Shown here: piece after piece, positions 9,075 through 18,782 of the stretch | How positions within the stretch are numbered: the first letter of the stretch is position 1 | Layout of the letters: every line of letters begins with the position of its first letter | Source: Evansella caseinilytica | GTDB taxonomy: Bacteria > Bacillota > Bacilli > Bacillales > Salisediminibacteriaceae | Direction: 5' to 3' | Assembly (NCBI RefSeq): GCF_900107275.1 | Contig: NZ_FNPI01000015.1 | Coordinates: 1-64,000, forward strand | Length of the DNA: 64,000 bases | The notes under the pieces: generated by a model | Databases searched by the model: none | What the model was told of the DNA's origin: nothing | What the model saw: the letters and a program-made list of their open reading frames with translations, nothing else | Position numbers and translations under genes: made by a program

Positions 9075-11015
9075 TTATTGTTCTGTTTGAAGTTCTTCCC
9101 ATTCTGCAAGCCAGGCATCGATATTCGCCTTCGCTTTTTCCAGTGCCTCGTTGATTGCCAGCGATTTTTCATGATCCTGATAAACCTCCGGATCACAAAG
9201 TTCCTCTTCCCAGCCGGCAATTTGCTCCTCTTTCTCTTCAATCCGCTTTTCCAGCTCGGCAACTTTTCGCTGCCGCTGCCGTTCCAGTTTCTTTAATTCC
9301 TTGTCCCGTTCATAATCGTGCTTCGTTTGTTTCTCGGAAGAAGCGGGAGCGGAAGCCGGTGTTTTTTCGAGGGCAGCTTCCTTTTCTGCTTGCAGCTGCC
9401 GCCATTCCTCCTGCTCCAGCTTTTTCGTCAGATAATAGTCATAGTCGCCTAAGTAATTGGTGATTTTTTCTGAAGCCAGCTCGGCGATCCGCGTTGCCAT
9501 CCGATTGACGAAGTAGCGGTCGTGGGAAACGAACAGGATCGTTCCCGGGTAATCCATCAGTGCGGACTCCAGCACTTCTTTGCTGTCCAAATCCAAATGG
9601 TTTGTCGGTTCATCGAGCAATAGCAGATTGGCCTTTTGCATCATCAGCTTGGCAAGGGCGAGCCGGGCTTTTTCGCCTCCGCTTAAGTCAGCGACGATTT
9701 TCAGGACATCTTCCCCGCTGAACAGGAAATTTCCGAGAACGGTGCGAATGTCTTTTTCCGGCGTATGCGGATAATCATCCCACAGCTCCTGTAAAACCGT
9801 TTTGTTGGAGGTTAGTTGTGTCTGCTCCTGATCGTAATATCCAATCGTTACGTTGCTGCCGTAATGTATCGTACCGGACAATGGCTCCAGCTTGTGGCTC
9901 ACAGCTTTTATCAGCGTCGACTTCCCGATGCCGTTCGGGCCGATTAACGCGACGCTTTCTCCGCGGGTAAGCTTGAGATCGAGATTCTTAATAAATGGTT
10001 GTCCATCATATCCGACGGTGAGGTTTTCCACAACGAGGACATCATTTCCGCTCTGCTTTTCGATTGTAAAGCGAAAGCTTGCCGAATGGCTGTCCTCTTT
10101 CGGACGCTCCAGCAGCTCGATTTTTTCCAGCTGCTTTCTCCGGCTTTTCGCGCGGTTTGTTGTGGAAGCTCGGGCAATGTTTTTCTGGACAAAATCCTCC
10201 AGTTTTTTGATTTCATCCTGCTGCTTCTCATACTTTTTTCTTTCGAGCTCCAGCCGCTTCGCTTTTTCCTCCAGATATTTCGTATAATTTCCCATATATT
10301 TGCTGGTCCGGTGAAAGGACAGCTCGTATACCTGGTTGACAACCCGGTCTAAAAAGTAGCGGTCGTGGGATACGATGAGCACGGCGCCGTCATATCCGGA
10401 AAGATACTGCTCCAGCCAGGTGAGTGTTTCGATATCCAGGTGGTTTGTCGGCTCGTCCAAAATTAAGATATCAGGTTTGGTAAGCAGCAGCTTTCCGAGT
10501 GCCAGCCTTGTTTTTTGCCCGCCGCTAAGTGAACGAATGTTAGTGCTGTAGTCAAAATGAGAGAAGTTCAGCCCTGATAAAATACCGCGAATATCGGCTT
10601 CATATTGATACCCGCCCTTATCTTTAAAGTCCTGCTGCAGCTGGTCATATTCCTGAAGTACTTTATTATAATTTGGATGGTGGATGTCACTCATTTGTTC
10701 TTCAAGTGTCCGTAAGCTCTTCTCCATCTCCTGCAAATGTTGAAAAACCGTGAGCATTTCGTCCCATATCGAACGTTCCGATACAAGACCGGTATCTTGT
10801 GCGAGATATCCGATTGACACATTTTTCGGGATGATTAAATCCCCGGAATCATGGGTCAGCTCGCCGGCGATGATTTTAAGCAATGTGGATTTACCTGCAC
10901 CGTTCCGTCCAACCAGGGCGATCCGGTCGCGGTGCTGGACTTCCAGTTTGACATTGGATAAAATTTTTTCAACTCCGAAGGACTTTGATAGTTGTACACA
11001 TTGTAATAAAATCAT
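9075..11015 (-). CDS. ydiF: ABC-F family ATPase (YdiF type)
   Basis: ABC-F proteins are soluble twin-ATPases that act on the ribosome, in translation or antibiotic protection. The 646-residue protein has two ABC cassettes: Walker A GRNGAGKST at residues 36-44 with signature SLSGGQKTRL, and GPNGIGKST with DLSGGEKARL. A charged interdomain linker (LELERKKYEKQQDEIKKLED) and a long C-terminal coiled coil follow. Length and context (between tsaD and moaC-rex, opposite strand) equal YdiF of B. subtilis (about 640). The ribosome binding site GAGGATG precedes the ATG. There are no membrane segments, so it is not a transporter. Confidence 0.93.
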   Translation of the reverse strand: MILLQCVQLSKSFGVEKILSNVKLEVQHRDRIALVGRNGAGKSTLLKIIAGELTHDSGDLIIPKNVSIGYLAQDTGLVSERSIWDEMLTVFQHLQEMEKSLRTLEEQMSDIHHPNYNKVLQEYDQLQQDFKDKGGYQYEADIRGILSGLNFSHFDYSTNIRSLSGGQKTRLALGKLLLTKPDILILDEPTNHLDIETLTWLEQYLSGYDGAVLIVSHDRYFLDRVVNQVYELSFHRTSKYMGNYTKYLEEKAKRLELERKKYEKQQDEIKKLEDFVQKNIARASTTNRAKSRRKQLEKIELLERPKEDSHSASFRFTIEKQSGNDVLVVENLTVGYDGQPFIKNLDLKLTRGESVALIGPNGIGKSTLIKAVSHKLEPLSGTIHYGSNVTIGYYDQEQTQLTSNKTVLQELWDDYPHTPEKDIRTVLGNFLFSGEDVLKIVADLSGGEKARLALAKLMMQKANLLLLDEPTNHLDLDSKEVLESALMDYPGTILFVSHDRYFVNRMATRIAELASEKITNYLGDYDYYLTKKLEQEEWRQLQAEKEAALEKTPASAPASSEKQTKHDYERDKELKKLERQRQRKVAELEKRIEEKEEQIAGWEEELCDPEVYQDHEKSLAINEALEKAKANIDAWLAEWEELQTEQ

Positions 11016-11168
11016 ATATGTTCATCCTCACTGTTGAAAATCCTGACGTATTACACAGTAAGTGTACATGAAGAGACCATGCCGTATCAACTGAAAAAGT
11101 TGAATTGAAAAGTGCAGATTGTAAAACAATGGTGTACAATAGAAAGAGAGAAAGGGAGGATATACTCC

Positions 11169-11657
11169 ATGGGTTCTTTTACACACTTTAACGAACAGGG
11201 AAGAGCAAAGATGGTCGATATTTCCCACAAGCATGAAACTGTTCGCATAGCAACTGCAAAAGGAAGCATCTTAGTCAATAAAGAGATTTATGATGGTATT
11301 AAAGAAGGGACAATGAAAAAGGGGGATGTCCTTGCGGTGGCACAAGTAGCGGGAGTAATGGCCGCAAAGAATACGTCCCAGTGGATCCCGATGTGTCATC
11401 CTTTGCTGTTGTCGGGGGTGAACGTTCATTTTGATTGGGAAATAAGTGAAACGGCGTACATACTTCACATTACGGCAGAGGTGAAAACGAAAGGCAGTAC
11501 CGGAGTAGAGATGGAAGCGTTGACAGCGGTATCAGCGACAGCATTGACGATTTACGATATGTGTAAAGCGCTCGATAAAGGAATGGTCATTGGGAAAACG
11601 TACTTGTTGGAAAAAACAGGTGGAAAAAGCGGTGACTACAAGCGGGATCCGATGTGA
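11169..11657 (+). CDS. moaC: Cyclic pyranopterin monophosphate synthase MoaC
   Basis: MoaC converts the cyclic 8,9-dihydro-GTP intermediate to cPMP in molybdenum cofactor synthesis. The 162-residue protein has the family start [16 protein letters not shown], the [10 protein letters not shown] active-site loop and [17 protein letters not shown]. The start at 11169 has AGGGAGGA 8 bases upstream; the frame stays open further 5' but has no better site. It is the ydiG equivalent, just before rex. No other moa genes are in the window. Confidence 0.95.
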   Translation: MGSFTHFNEQGRAKMVDISHKHETVRIATAKGSILVNKEIYDGIKEGTMKKGDVLAVAQVAGVMAAKNTSQWIPMCHPLLLSGVNVHFDWEISETAYILHITAEVKTKGSTGVEMEALTAVSATALTIYDMCKALDKGMVIGKTYLLEKTGGKSGDYKRDPM

Positions 11658-11670
11658 GCGATAGGAAGCT

Positions 11671-12012
11671 TTTTTGAACATCCACATAATGAAACGGAGT
11701 TCAAAAAGGAGGACAATACAGCGGCAAGAAGGTCGAGGCGCGGCAGGCTCGAGCAGCGGAGCGTACACGTGCCGTACGTGAGCAGCGGAGAGGCAACGCA
11801 ACAAAGAGATTCGCAGGCGCTGTATCCCGGACTTTTTGAACATCCACATAATTAAACGGAGTTCAAAAAGGAGGACAATACAGCGGCAAGAAGGTCGAGG
11901 CGCGGCAGGCTCGAGCAGCGGAGCGTACACGTGCCGTACGTGAGCAGCGGAGAGGCAACGCAACAAAGAGATTCGCGGGCGCTGTATCCCGGACTTTTTG
12001 AACATCCACATC
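11671..12012 (+). repeat. Two tandem 162-bp GC-rich repeats (R1 family)
   Basis: Two nearly identical units follow each other with a 162-bp period. Each runs from a GTTCAAAAAGGAGGACA end (11699 and 11861) through GAAGGTCGAGGCGCGGC, GAGCGTAC and GTACGTGAGCAGCGGAGAG to GCTGTATCCCGGACTTTTTGAACA, so the outer ends are inverted (GTTCAAAAAG / CTTTTTGAAC). The units differ at only a few positions, which indicates recent duplication. They separate moaC from rex and encode nothing visible. Confidence 0.85.
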
Positions 12013-12083
12013 CAAAACAACGGTGTTCAACATCTTGTATCTTCTAGGCTCTATTATTTTACGAATGGTTGGGGGCGAGACGA

Positions 12084-12719
12084 ATGGAACTGGATCAAAC
12101 GAAAATACCACAGGCAACAGCTAAGCGATTACCATTATACTACCGCTTTTTAGAAAACCTGCAAGCGTCAGGGAAGCATCGGGTGTCATCTTCCGAGCTG
12201 AGCGATGCCGTCAAAGTGGATTCTGCCACGATTCGAAGGGATTTTTCTTATTTTGGCGCGCTCGGAAAAAAAGGTTATGGCTACAATGTTAATTATTTGT
12301 TGACTTTTTTCCGCAAAACCCTCGATCAGGATGAACTGGCTAAAGTCATATTAGTAGGTGTAGGTAATCTCGGAACCGCTTTTTTAAACTATAATTTTAC
12401 GAAAAGTAATAATACGAAGATTGTCATGGCATTTGATGTGGATGAAACTAAGGTAGGACAAAATATTGGAAGCGTTCCCATTTATCATTTGAACGAGATT
12501 CCCGAGCAGGTTGGAGAGGATATCGAGGTAGCCATCCTCACGGTACCGGCCCATGCTGCGCAAAATATTGCCGATCAGCTGATCGCTCTCGGCGTGAAGG
12601 GAATTCTTAATTTCACACCAGCGCGTTTATCCGTTCCGGAAGACGTGAGGATTCATCACATTGATTTATCTGTGGAACTGCAATCACTGATTTACTTCCT
12701 AAGACATTATCCAATTTAA
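12084..12719 (+). CDS. rex: Redox-sensing transcriptional repressor Rex
   Basis: Rex senses the NADH/NAD+ ratio and represses fermentative and respiratory genes. The 211-residue protein has the N-terminal winged helix ([15 protein letters not shown]) and the Rossmann NAD-binding motif VGVGNLG, with AFLNYNF after it. A TTG at 12069 is in frame, but ATG at 12084 sits behind a G-rich site and gives the family start. It equals YdiH of B. subtilis in place. A terminator follows at 12782. Confidence 0.95.
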   Translation: MELDQTKIPQATAKRLPLYYRFLENLQASGKHRVSSSELSDAVKVDSATIRRDFSYFGALGKKGYGYNVNYLLTFFRKTLDQDELAKVILVGVGNLGTAFLNYNFTKSNNTKIVMAFDVDETKVGQNIGSVPIYHLNEIPEQVGEDIEVAILTVPAHAAQNIADQLIALGVKGILNFTPARLSVPEDVRIHHIDLSVELQSLIYFLRHYPI

Positions 12720-12781
12720 TAGTGTTTGTTCAAAAGAATGTTTTTTTATCTTTTTCAACATGCTCTAATACTGTTTGTTCA

Positions 12782-12812
12782 AGGCTGTCTCTATTATGGA
12801 CAGTCTTTTTTT
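12782..12812 (+). terminator. Terminator after rex
   Basis: A stem AGGCTGTC / GGACAGTCTTT with an 8-base loop is followed by a run of seven T. The TGTTTGTTCAAAAGAATG stretch just upstream (12725) is a degenerate member of the short GTTCAAAAAG palindrome family. Confidence 0.8.
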
Positions 12813-13105
12813 CTTGGAAAGCGGGATTGTTCACGCTAAAAAACACACCTTTTTTCATAATGCTTATTACCTATTTTTCACTTTAATATTAACTATTTGA
12901 AGAACTATTATTTCACAAAAAAATCATGACAAAAATATTCACCATTCCCTAAAACGCTTTGCTAGATCTGTATTTCCATGTCAAAAACAGTTCGTTTACA
13001 GCAATGAAAATGAAGAGATTTTCCTTGATGAAGCATAGGGAAAAGGAAGCATGACACAGGTAAGAAAATCATTGCGCACAGCTGGGCTGGTTCTATTTAC
13101 GGAAT

Positions 13106-13158
13106 TTGTCAATCCATCTTTGGATTGTATTGACAATATAAGAGGAACTGTTTACCAT
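13106..13158 (+). promoter_or_regulatory. Promoter and inverted repeat upstream of esxA
   Basis: TTGACA at 13130-13135 and TACCAT at 13153-13158, 17 bp apart, form a likely sigma-A promoter about 95 bp before esxA. The -35 box lies in an inverted repeat, TTGTCAATCCA at 13106-13116 and TGGATTG...TTGACAA at 13121-13136, which could be a regulator's operator. Between rex and this promoter I see no gene. Confidence 0.5.
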
Positions 13159-13252
13159 AAAGTAGCATATGAGGTAAAACATTAATACACTCGTTTTATC
13201 GCATTCACACATTTTTTGTGTAACAATTTTATTTTTAAAGGAGATGGATACG

Positions 13253-13549
13253 ATGGCAGGACAAATTCGTATGACGCCGGATCAGCTTTCTGATAAGGCA
13301 AAACGCTATGGTCGTAGTGCAGATCAAATAGACCAAATTTTATCGGATTTAAGTAACTTACAGGTAGAATTAAAAGGAGAATGGGAAGGTCTAGCATTCG
13401 AACGTTTTGACGATCAATTCATAGAATTAAAACCAAAAGTGCAAAACTTCTCCCATTTAATGAAAGAGATCCAAACACAATTGGAGAAAACAGCTCAAGC
13501 GGTTGCTGACCAAGACCAAGCTTTAGCGCAAAATTTCGGTCTTAAATAA
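13253..13549 (+). CDS. esxA: WXG100 secreted protein EsxA
   Basis: This is the small helical-hairpin substrate and core partner of the type VII secretion system. The 98-residue protein has the W-x-G turn at W44-E45-G46 and the start MAGQIRMTPDQL, very like YukE/EsxA. An ATG at 13244 is in frame but abuts the AAAGGAG site; the ATG at 13253 has correct spacing of 9. It has its own promoter and lies more than 1 kb upstream of esaA, so it may be made in larger amounts than the machinery genes. Confidence 0.95.
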   Translation: MAGQIRMTPDQLSDKAKRYGRSADQIDQILSDLSNLQVELKGEWEGLAFERFDDQFIELKPKVQNFSHLMKEIQTQLEKTAQAVADQDQALAQNFGLK

Positions 13550-13605
13550 TTGTTTTTTCAACAAGACTGAAAGGATACAAGTGAAAATCATTGTTTTCAC
13601 TAACT

Positions 13606-13762
13606 GGAGCGTGTTCAAAAAGGCGGACATACCAGTGCCGAGAAGGTCGAGGCGCGGCAAGCTTGAGCAGCGGCGCGTACACAACACGTACGTGCGCAGC
13701 GGAGAGACGACGCTCATGTTGAGATTTGCTGGCACTGTTTCCCGGACTGTTTGGACACCCTC
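13606..13762 (+). repeat. GC-rich R1 repeat
   Basis: A third, diverged copy of the R1 element: GTTCAAAAAGGCGGACATAC, then GAGAAGGTCGAGGCGCGGC, GCGCGTACAC and ACGTACGTGCGCAGCGGAGAG, ending GTTTCCCGGACTGTTTGGACA. It sits in the esxA-esaA gap. Confidence 0.75.
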
Positions 13763-13937
13763 TATTAGACGAGCTACACGACACATGTTGTGTAGCTTAA
13801 GTCTATGTGCGCTTTTATTGCTGTCCATCCGCAGTCCTTAATAAAAAGTTACTCAAAAGATGCTGAAAGAAGATGATCCAAAAGATAAAATGATCTTTTG
13901 GAATTAATACTTAAATAAAAAAGCTATTATAGAGCCT

Positions 13938-13969
13938 GTTCAAAAAGATAAAAAGCGATCTTTTTGAAC
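13938..13969. repeat. Short perfect palindrome (R3 family)
   Basis: GTTCAAAAAGAT and ATCTTTTTGAAC form a perfect 12-bp stem around an 8-base loop. Related palindromes are at 20080-20105, 20222-20262 and 48371-48414, with worn copies near 12725, 41300 and 46925. Confidence 0.8.
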
Positions 13970-14606
13970 AATCACTTATATTACGATTTTAAATATTTAA
14001 ATAATAAGAGGTGGATCAAGGTAAGGCTATGCTTTCTTTGCGACAAAGCATGGCAGGATGATGTGAATCACATGCCAATTTTTAAAGCCTAAAAGTAGAT
14101 TGTGATGTGGAATGTTTCAATCGAGCTATCAAACGATTCGCAAATACCGTTGCTTTTTCGTCCGTGAAGAAAAAAATAATTAGAGGACAACGTCCTTTTC
14201 ATATTTGGTGTAAAAAGAAGTAAAACTTCTTGTTGCGGGTGGATGGATAACCTCGGCAACAGTTTGAAAGATGTCATTTCCGTAAACGATGTTGCTTTTG
14301 ATATGTTTTTTTAAAAAACTAGCAATCTTTTGGAAAAGACCCTTGCAAGGAAACGATTGAATATTAGGAGACGACTCACAAAATGATATAGGATAATCGT
14401 TGAAAACGCAACACTTTTTAGCCGGTTTACTAAAAATTCGGCAGCGATGCCGCTAAAATTACCGTTATTTTTTCCAATAAGCTGATTGCGATCGCTCAAC
14501 AGCATATGATGGCAACGTCCAACATTTCCCGACGCTGCTGCGCTGTGTTTTGTCGCAGCGATGTGGTTGAGCCGATTTGATGAATATTTACAGAGGTGGA
14601 TGATTG
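13970..14606. other. Gap before esaA with degenerate coding traces
   Basis: No intact gene is visible. Two short plus-strand frames in 14070-14311 read like protein (one includes NRAIKRFANTVAFSS, the other GWMDNLGNSLKDVIS) but have stops and no ribosome site. I do not recognise them; they may be remnants of a lost gene. The GAGGTGG site of esaA ends the gap. Confidence 0.4.
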
Positions 14607-17600
14607 ATGAAAAAAATGAATATGAAATGGCTATTATTTTTGGTACTCATACTGGCACTATCTTCAGGCTTGTCATATCTTGCGCTGAATCATGTGACAA
14701 CAACGAAAAATGCCGATAATGCGCAAAATATGACAATCGCGCTGGTGAATGAGGACGAAGGCGCTGTTTTTAATAACGAGAGATTAGTATTTGGCGACGC
14801 CTTTGTTAGAAGTCTTGATACAAAGGATGATTATGACTGGTATGTTGTGAGCCGCGGGGTTGCGGAAAGCGGTCTGGAACGTCAGCTGTACGATATGATG
14901 ATCATTATTCCGAATGATTTTTCTGAAAAGGCGCTGTCCATCGACTCCGACAATCCGGAGCGGGTAACGCTGAAGTATAAAATCAACGCCTCCGACAACG
15001 ACGAGGTCAAAGCGCAGGCGGAAAAAACAGCGAGTCAGATTCTAAACGACTTCAACCGCCGGATCATCGATGTGTATTTTGCCAGCATCATCGGCAATTT
15101 GCAGGATGCCCAGGATAATATTGCTTCCATTGTTGAAAAACAAGGAATCTATACTGACACATATAACATGTCGATAAACAATCCGCTTGCGAATTATACG
15201 AATCAATTTGAAACGGTAAAAGATTTCTCCGAGCAGTCCAAGAACAGTTTCGGTAATTTCGAGATCATCCTCGAATCGTTTCAGGACAGGCTGGCGGAAG
15301 GCGCGGATTCGAACCAACATTATTTGACAAATATAAACAATATGGCGACCCTTAAAGAAGCGAACAACCTGCTCTTTATTCAGTATCTCCAGTCGCTGAC
15401 GAGCTTTGATGCAGCGCTTCATGACCGGGATACGCAGCAGCAATTGGACCAATTACAATTGGCCAACAGCAATATTTTTTACCAATTTAAGCTGCATGGT
15501 GATGAGACAGCAACGATTGTGACTGATGCCGCCGTGCTTCAGAATTACTTTGATCACGCCAACGAGCTCGTTCGCAATGTGGAAACGAATCTCGTAGGGA
15601 CGCTGGAATCGGACATGGAAGCAAGGGTTGCGGAGCAACTGTCAGCGATTTTTGCAGACGCGTTCAGCAGTGAACGGATCAACTTGAATTCCTTGTTGGA
15701 AAGTCCGGACAAAAACGTTCATCGGATTATCCAAAAGCAAATCAACCAACTGCCATCACTGAACGCGAACGATATTGATGGATCTGGATTATCCGAGCAG
15801 ACAGTGACGGAACTTAAAAATGTCATTGCTGTAACGAGAAAGTACAACCGAGAATTCAGCTATTCTCCGGCAGAACCGGATAAAAGCGGCCTGCTGTCAT
15901 CACAAATTAAAGAAATAAAAGAACGCTTGGCAGATACGGGGGTAACGATGACCAATTCCGTTATACTGCCGGAAAATAAACGGGCGGGGCAAACATTTCA
16001 GCTCAGCATTCCTGATGAATATGAACTGCAAGGCCTGTGGTTGACCTTGCCGGGGGCAGGGGAAGCAGATTATACACAGATATACCGCAACAATCAGGAA
16101 ATTAACCTGCCGGCAAATGGAGAAGGGGTCTTCACAGTCAAATTGAATCTTCGCTTGAAGAATGTGAACAGAAGCATGGATGTCTTCCAGCCTGCAACCT
16201 GGAGCTGGAGCATGGAGCAAAAAGACATCACCGACGTCGATCACCCGGAAAATATCAGTCCTTTGACATCGGCTGCTCCGGCGCCTGAGAACGATGTAGC
16301 GGAAGCAGAAAAGGAGTCACCTGTTGAGGAGCAGGAAGCTTCAAAGGAAGAGGAATTGGAAATTCAGACCAATGCTGAGAACGTGGAGGTAACAACAGCC
16401 AGTGAAGAAGAAGACGCGCCGGGAAATGACGAGGAAGACAACGGTGGCGGGAACAATGATGACAACAACGATGAAACACCGGAGCCAATCGTCGAAAGAG
16501 TGACGGTGATCAACAACTATATCCACCATCAGGTTATGTCTCCGCTGCTGGACGATGGTACGCAACGCCTAATCAATGCAGCCGATAACACGGTAAGCGA
16601 ATATCAGCGAATGCTTGCGCTCTATGAAATGTATTTCGGGCTAAACATGGAGCACCCGCAGCTGCAAGAAAGATTGGCGGAAAAAACATTGGCCGAATTA
16701 GCGACGGACTCCTCCCTTTACTATTTGTTTAATGTCAAGGAGCTTGATGACCTGCTGACTAACTATGTTGTCAGCAGAGTAACCGCGGGAGTGACCAAGG
16801 AAATTCGCCAGCCGCTGCGGAATTTTTACGAGGATGTTGCCGCGTATCGCCAGCAGGCTGATGCAGCGGAAAGAAAAACCGATGAGATGGCAGAAAAAAT
16901 TAACGTCACAATGGAGCAAGCTGCGGTAATGAATTCGAATCTGGCGGATTTACTGGAAGACGTTGCCGACTGGCGTGAGAAAAGTATGAGCCTCGTCAAC
17001 GAACAGCACGACATTCAATCAGCCGGAAATGAAGAACAAGCAGTGATGATGGCGTTGGAAGGCGATTTTCAGCCGCTGTTGATGATCAGTGAACAGCTTG
17101 CGGATCAGGCAAGAAACAATATGGCGGATGCCGAGAGCGTCTACCAAACGTTCGATTTAATTGATGACCAGGCAAACTCCATTCAGGAAAGCGGCGTTGG
17201 CTTAGTTGCAGAAGCAGAAGAATTATCCACGAATATGACGAATAAATTGCTGGAAGATGAAAAATTTGTGGAGAACTTCGCGGGTGTTCTAGCCAACAGC
17301 CGAATTGGCGAAAGAGACAATGAAAATTTATATGATTTCTTATCGAATCCGGTGGAGACGGTCAATGAAGGAACCATCGTTTCAGGGGATACATTCACAC
17401 CGTATTTTGTCGTATTGATTTCCTTTGTCGTCGCTTTGTTTACCGCCTATGTGATTTCCACCAGCCACCAGAAGCGGCTGGACAAGGATGCGTTTGATAC
17501 AGAAAAAACATTCATTGCCGTCAATGCGCCGATTGCGGCAATTACAGCAGGAATCGGTCTGATCGAAGGCTTGATTACCGGTCTGCTTTCCGGCTATTAC

Positions 17601-17987
17601 TTGCAGATGCACGGCGCCGAGCTCATCGGCTGGACCACATTGGTGACATTGACCGTAGCAGCCACGCTGATGCTGGCAACGTATTTATTAAGGCAATTAA
17701 AGATGGCAGGGATGTTCCTGCTGCTGGTGATTTTCAGCCTGTATTTATTTTTAACAAGGGCGCTTGGGCCGGTGTCGGGAGCGATGGGGAAATTACGCGC
17801 GTATTCCCCGCTGCAGCACGTGGAAAACTTGTTTGCCGGCGCAATAAACGGTACAGCCAACTATCAGGCAGCGATCTTTATCCTGGTAGGCATCAGCATC
17901 GTCGTCGGAATGGCGAACTTACTCGTTTTTACCCGCTCTCCAGGAAATGAGGGGATCGATGATGAGAGCACAGCTAAGACACATTAA
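14607..17987 (+). CDS. esaA: Type VII secretion membrane protein EsaA (YueB-like)
   Basis: EsaA is the large surface-exposed membrane component of firmicute T7SS; YueB, its B. subtilis relative, is also the phage SPP1 receptor. The 1126-residue protein has an N-terminal membrane segment (residues about 8-26), a long extracellular part rich in helices, and five or six membrane segments after about residue 930. A low-complexity acidic stretch covers about residues 551-630. The start at 14607 has GAGGTGG 7 bases upstream. It opens the operon esaA-essA-esaB-essB-essC, the Staphylococcus/Listeria order rather than the B. subtilis yuk order. Confidence 0.93.
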   Translation: MKKMNMKWLLFLVLILALSSGLSYLALNHVTTTKNADNAQNMTIALVNEDEGAVFNNERLVFGDAFVRSLDTKDDYDWYVVSRGVAESGLERQLYDMMIIIPNDFSEKALSIDSDNPERVTLKYKINASDNDEVKAQAEKTASQILNDFNRRIIDVYFASIIGNLQDAQDNIASIVEKQGIYTDTYNMSINNPLANYTNQFETVKDFSEQSKNSFGNFEIILESFQDRLAEGADSNQHYLTNINNMATLKEANNLLFIQYLQSLTSFDAALHDRDTQQQLDQLQLANSNIFYQFKLHGDETATIVTDAAVLQNYFDHANELVRNVETNLVGTLESDMEARVAEQLSAIFADAFSSERINLNSLLESPDKNVHRIIQKQINQLPSLNANDIDGSGLSEQTVTELKNVIAVTRKYNREFSYSPAEPDKSGLLSSQIKEIKERLADTGVTMTNSVILPENKRAGQTFQLSIPDEYELQGLWLTLPGAGEADYTQIYRNNQEINLPANGEGVFTVKLNLRLKNVNRSMDVFQPATWSWSMEQKDITDVDHPENISPLTSAAPAPENDVAEAEKESPVEEQEASKEEELEIQTNAENVEVTTASEEEDAPGNDEEDNGGGNNDDNNDETPEPIVERVTVINNYIHHQVMSPLLDDGTQRLINAADNTVSEYQRMLALYEMYFGLNMEHPQLQERLAEKTLAELATDSSLYYLFNVKELDDLLTNYVVSRVTAGVTKEIRQPLRNFYEDVAAYRQQADAAERKTDEMAEKINVTMEQAAVMNSNLADLLEDVADWREKSMSLVNEQHDIQSAGNEEQAVMMALEGDFQPLLMISEQLADQARNNMADAESVYQTFDLIDDQANSIQESGVGLVAEAEELSTNMTNKLLEDEKFVENFAGVLANSRIGERDNENLYDFLSNPVETVNEGTIVSGDTFTPYFVVLISFVVALFTAYVISTSHQKRLDKDAFDTEKTFIAVNAPIAAITAGIGLIEGLITGLLSGYYLQMHGAELIGWTTLVTLTVAATLMLATYLLRQLKMAGMFLLLVIFSLYLFLTRALGPVSGAMGKLRAYSPLQHVENLFAGAINGTANYQAAIFILVGISIVVGMANLLVFTRSPGNEGIDDESTAKTH

Positions 17988-18465
17988 CGCAGCCGCTTGT
18001 CTCCTTTGCTTTTGGCTTTTACTTCCATCTCCCGTTTTATCAGAAGCGGACAGCGGCTCGGAGGACAACGGAAAAATGCAAATGGAAATAGACCGAATCA
18101 ACAAAAACGACAGGGACAGCGAGCAGAAAACGACGATGACAGAATTGGAAAGAAGCTTTCCTGACTTGTTTTCAGACGATATAAAAATAAAGATTGAGAC
18201 AAGGCAGCAGGCATTGGAGAACGATATCGAGGAGCTGCAGCATTCCTTGTTTGACAACGATTTAAGCGGGGCATCCGCAGCAGCACTAGAGGATATTCAA
18301 GCACAGCTGTTTACAGAAGACTATACCTCGTCAGGGGCTTCTGTAAATGCGCAAGAGGAGGAGACAAAGGCAGGCTTTAGCCGCGGGCTCCTCCTCGGGC
18401 TGCTCAGCTTCATCGGCGTAATCAGCGGTGGCGTCTTTGTCATGATGCGAAAAGTACTGGGTTAG
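17959..18465 (+). CDS. essA: Type VII secretion protein EssA
   Basis: EssA is a small membrane protein of the firmicute T7SS core. The product is 168 residues with an N-terminal hydrophobic segment (ACLLCFWLLLPSPVLS), a charged helical middle with coiled-coil character and a C-terminal membrane helix (GLLLGLLSFIGVISGGVFVMM). It overlaps the end of esaA by 29 bases. GAGGGG lies just before ATG 17959 and ATG 17962; either may be used. Confidence 0.85.
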   Translation: MMRAQLRHINAAACLLCFWLLLPSPVLSEADSGSEDNGKMQMEIDRINKNDRDSEQKTTMTELERSFPDLFSDDIKIKIETRQQALENDIEELQHSLFDNDLSGASAAALEDIQAQLFTEDYTSSGASVNAQEEETKAGFSRGLLLGLLSFIGVISGGVFVMMRKVLG

Positions 18466-18475
18466 GAGAGAAACG

Positions 18476-18730
18476 ATGGTAAAGGATACTCATATTAATG
18501 TGACAATGGACTTTACAAATTGGCATGGCGGAGGAATCTATGATTTACGTATTCCAGTACACGTGTCGGTCAAGCAATTGCTGTTGAGTATGATGGAAAT
18601 TTTGCATGTGGAGCGGGCGGAAGGCTCCCTGTGCGCGCTGAAAGTAATCACCAAAGATATTTTGATTAGCGATGATGACAGTCTGATAGATTACCCGATT
18701 ACGGATGGCGATATTTTAAAGGTTCTCTAA
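18476..18730 (+). CDS. esaB: Ubiquitin-like T7SS protein EsaB (YukD)
   Basis: An 84-residue protein of the YukD family, a cytoplasmic ubiquitin-like fold needed for T7SS function. It has the strand order INVTMDFTNW, YDLRIPVHVSVKQLL and the final DYPITDGDILKVL. The ribosome site is AGGAGAG. It follows essA by 10 bases. Confidence 0.93.
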   Translation: MVKDTHINVTMDFTNWHGGGIYDLRIPVHVSVKQLLLSMMEILHVERAEGSLCALKVITKDILISDDDSLIDYPITDGDILKVL

Positions 18731-18782
18731 ATATATCAGTAGGGCAAAAGACCTGTTTACATTGCGAAGGAGTCATGAGGAT

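Noticed and set aside
9075-11015. ABC-F gene as an antibiotic-resistance factor
   Set aside because: Place and length are those of the housekeeping YdiF; nothing in the sequence points to a resistance-type interdomain linker.
11532-12020. A 162-residue minus-strand open frame with an internal repeat
   Set aside because: Its repeated protein sequence is just the two tandem R1 DNA repeats read through; no ribosome site.
13581-13841. Plus-strand 86-residue frame after esxA
   Set aside because: It lies in an R1 repeat and has no ribosome site.
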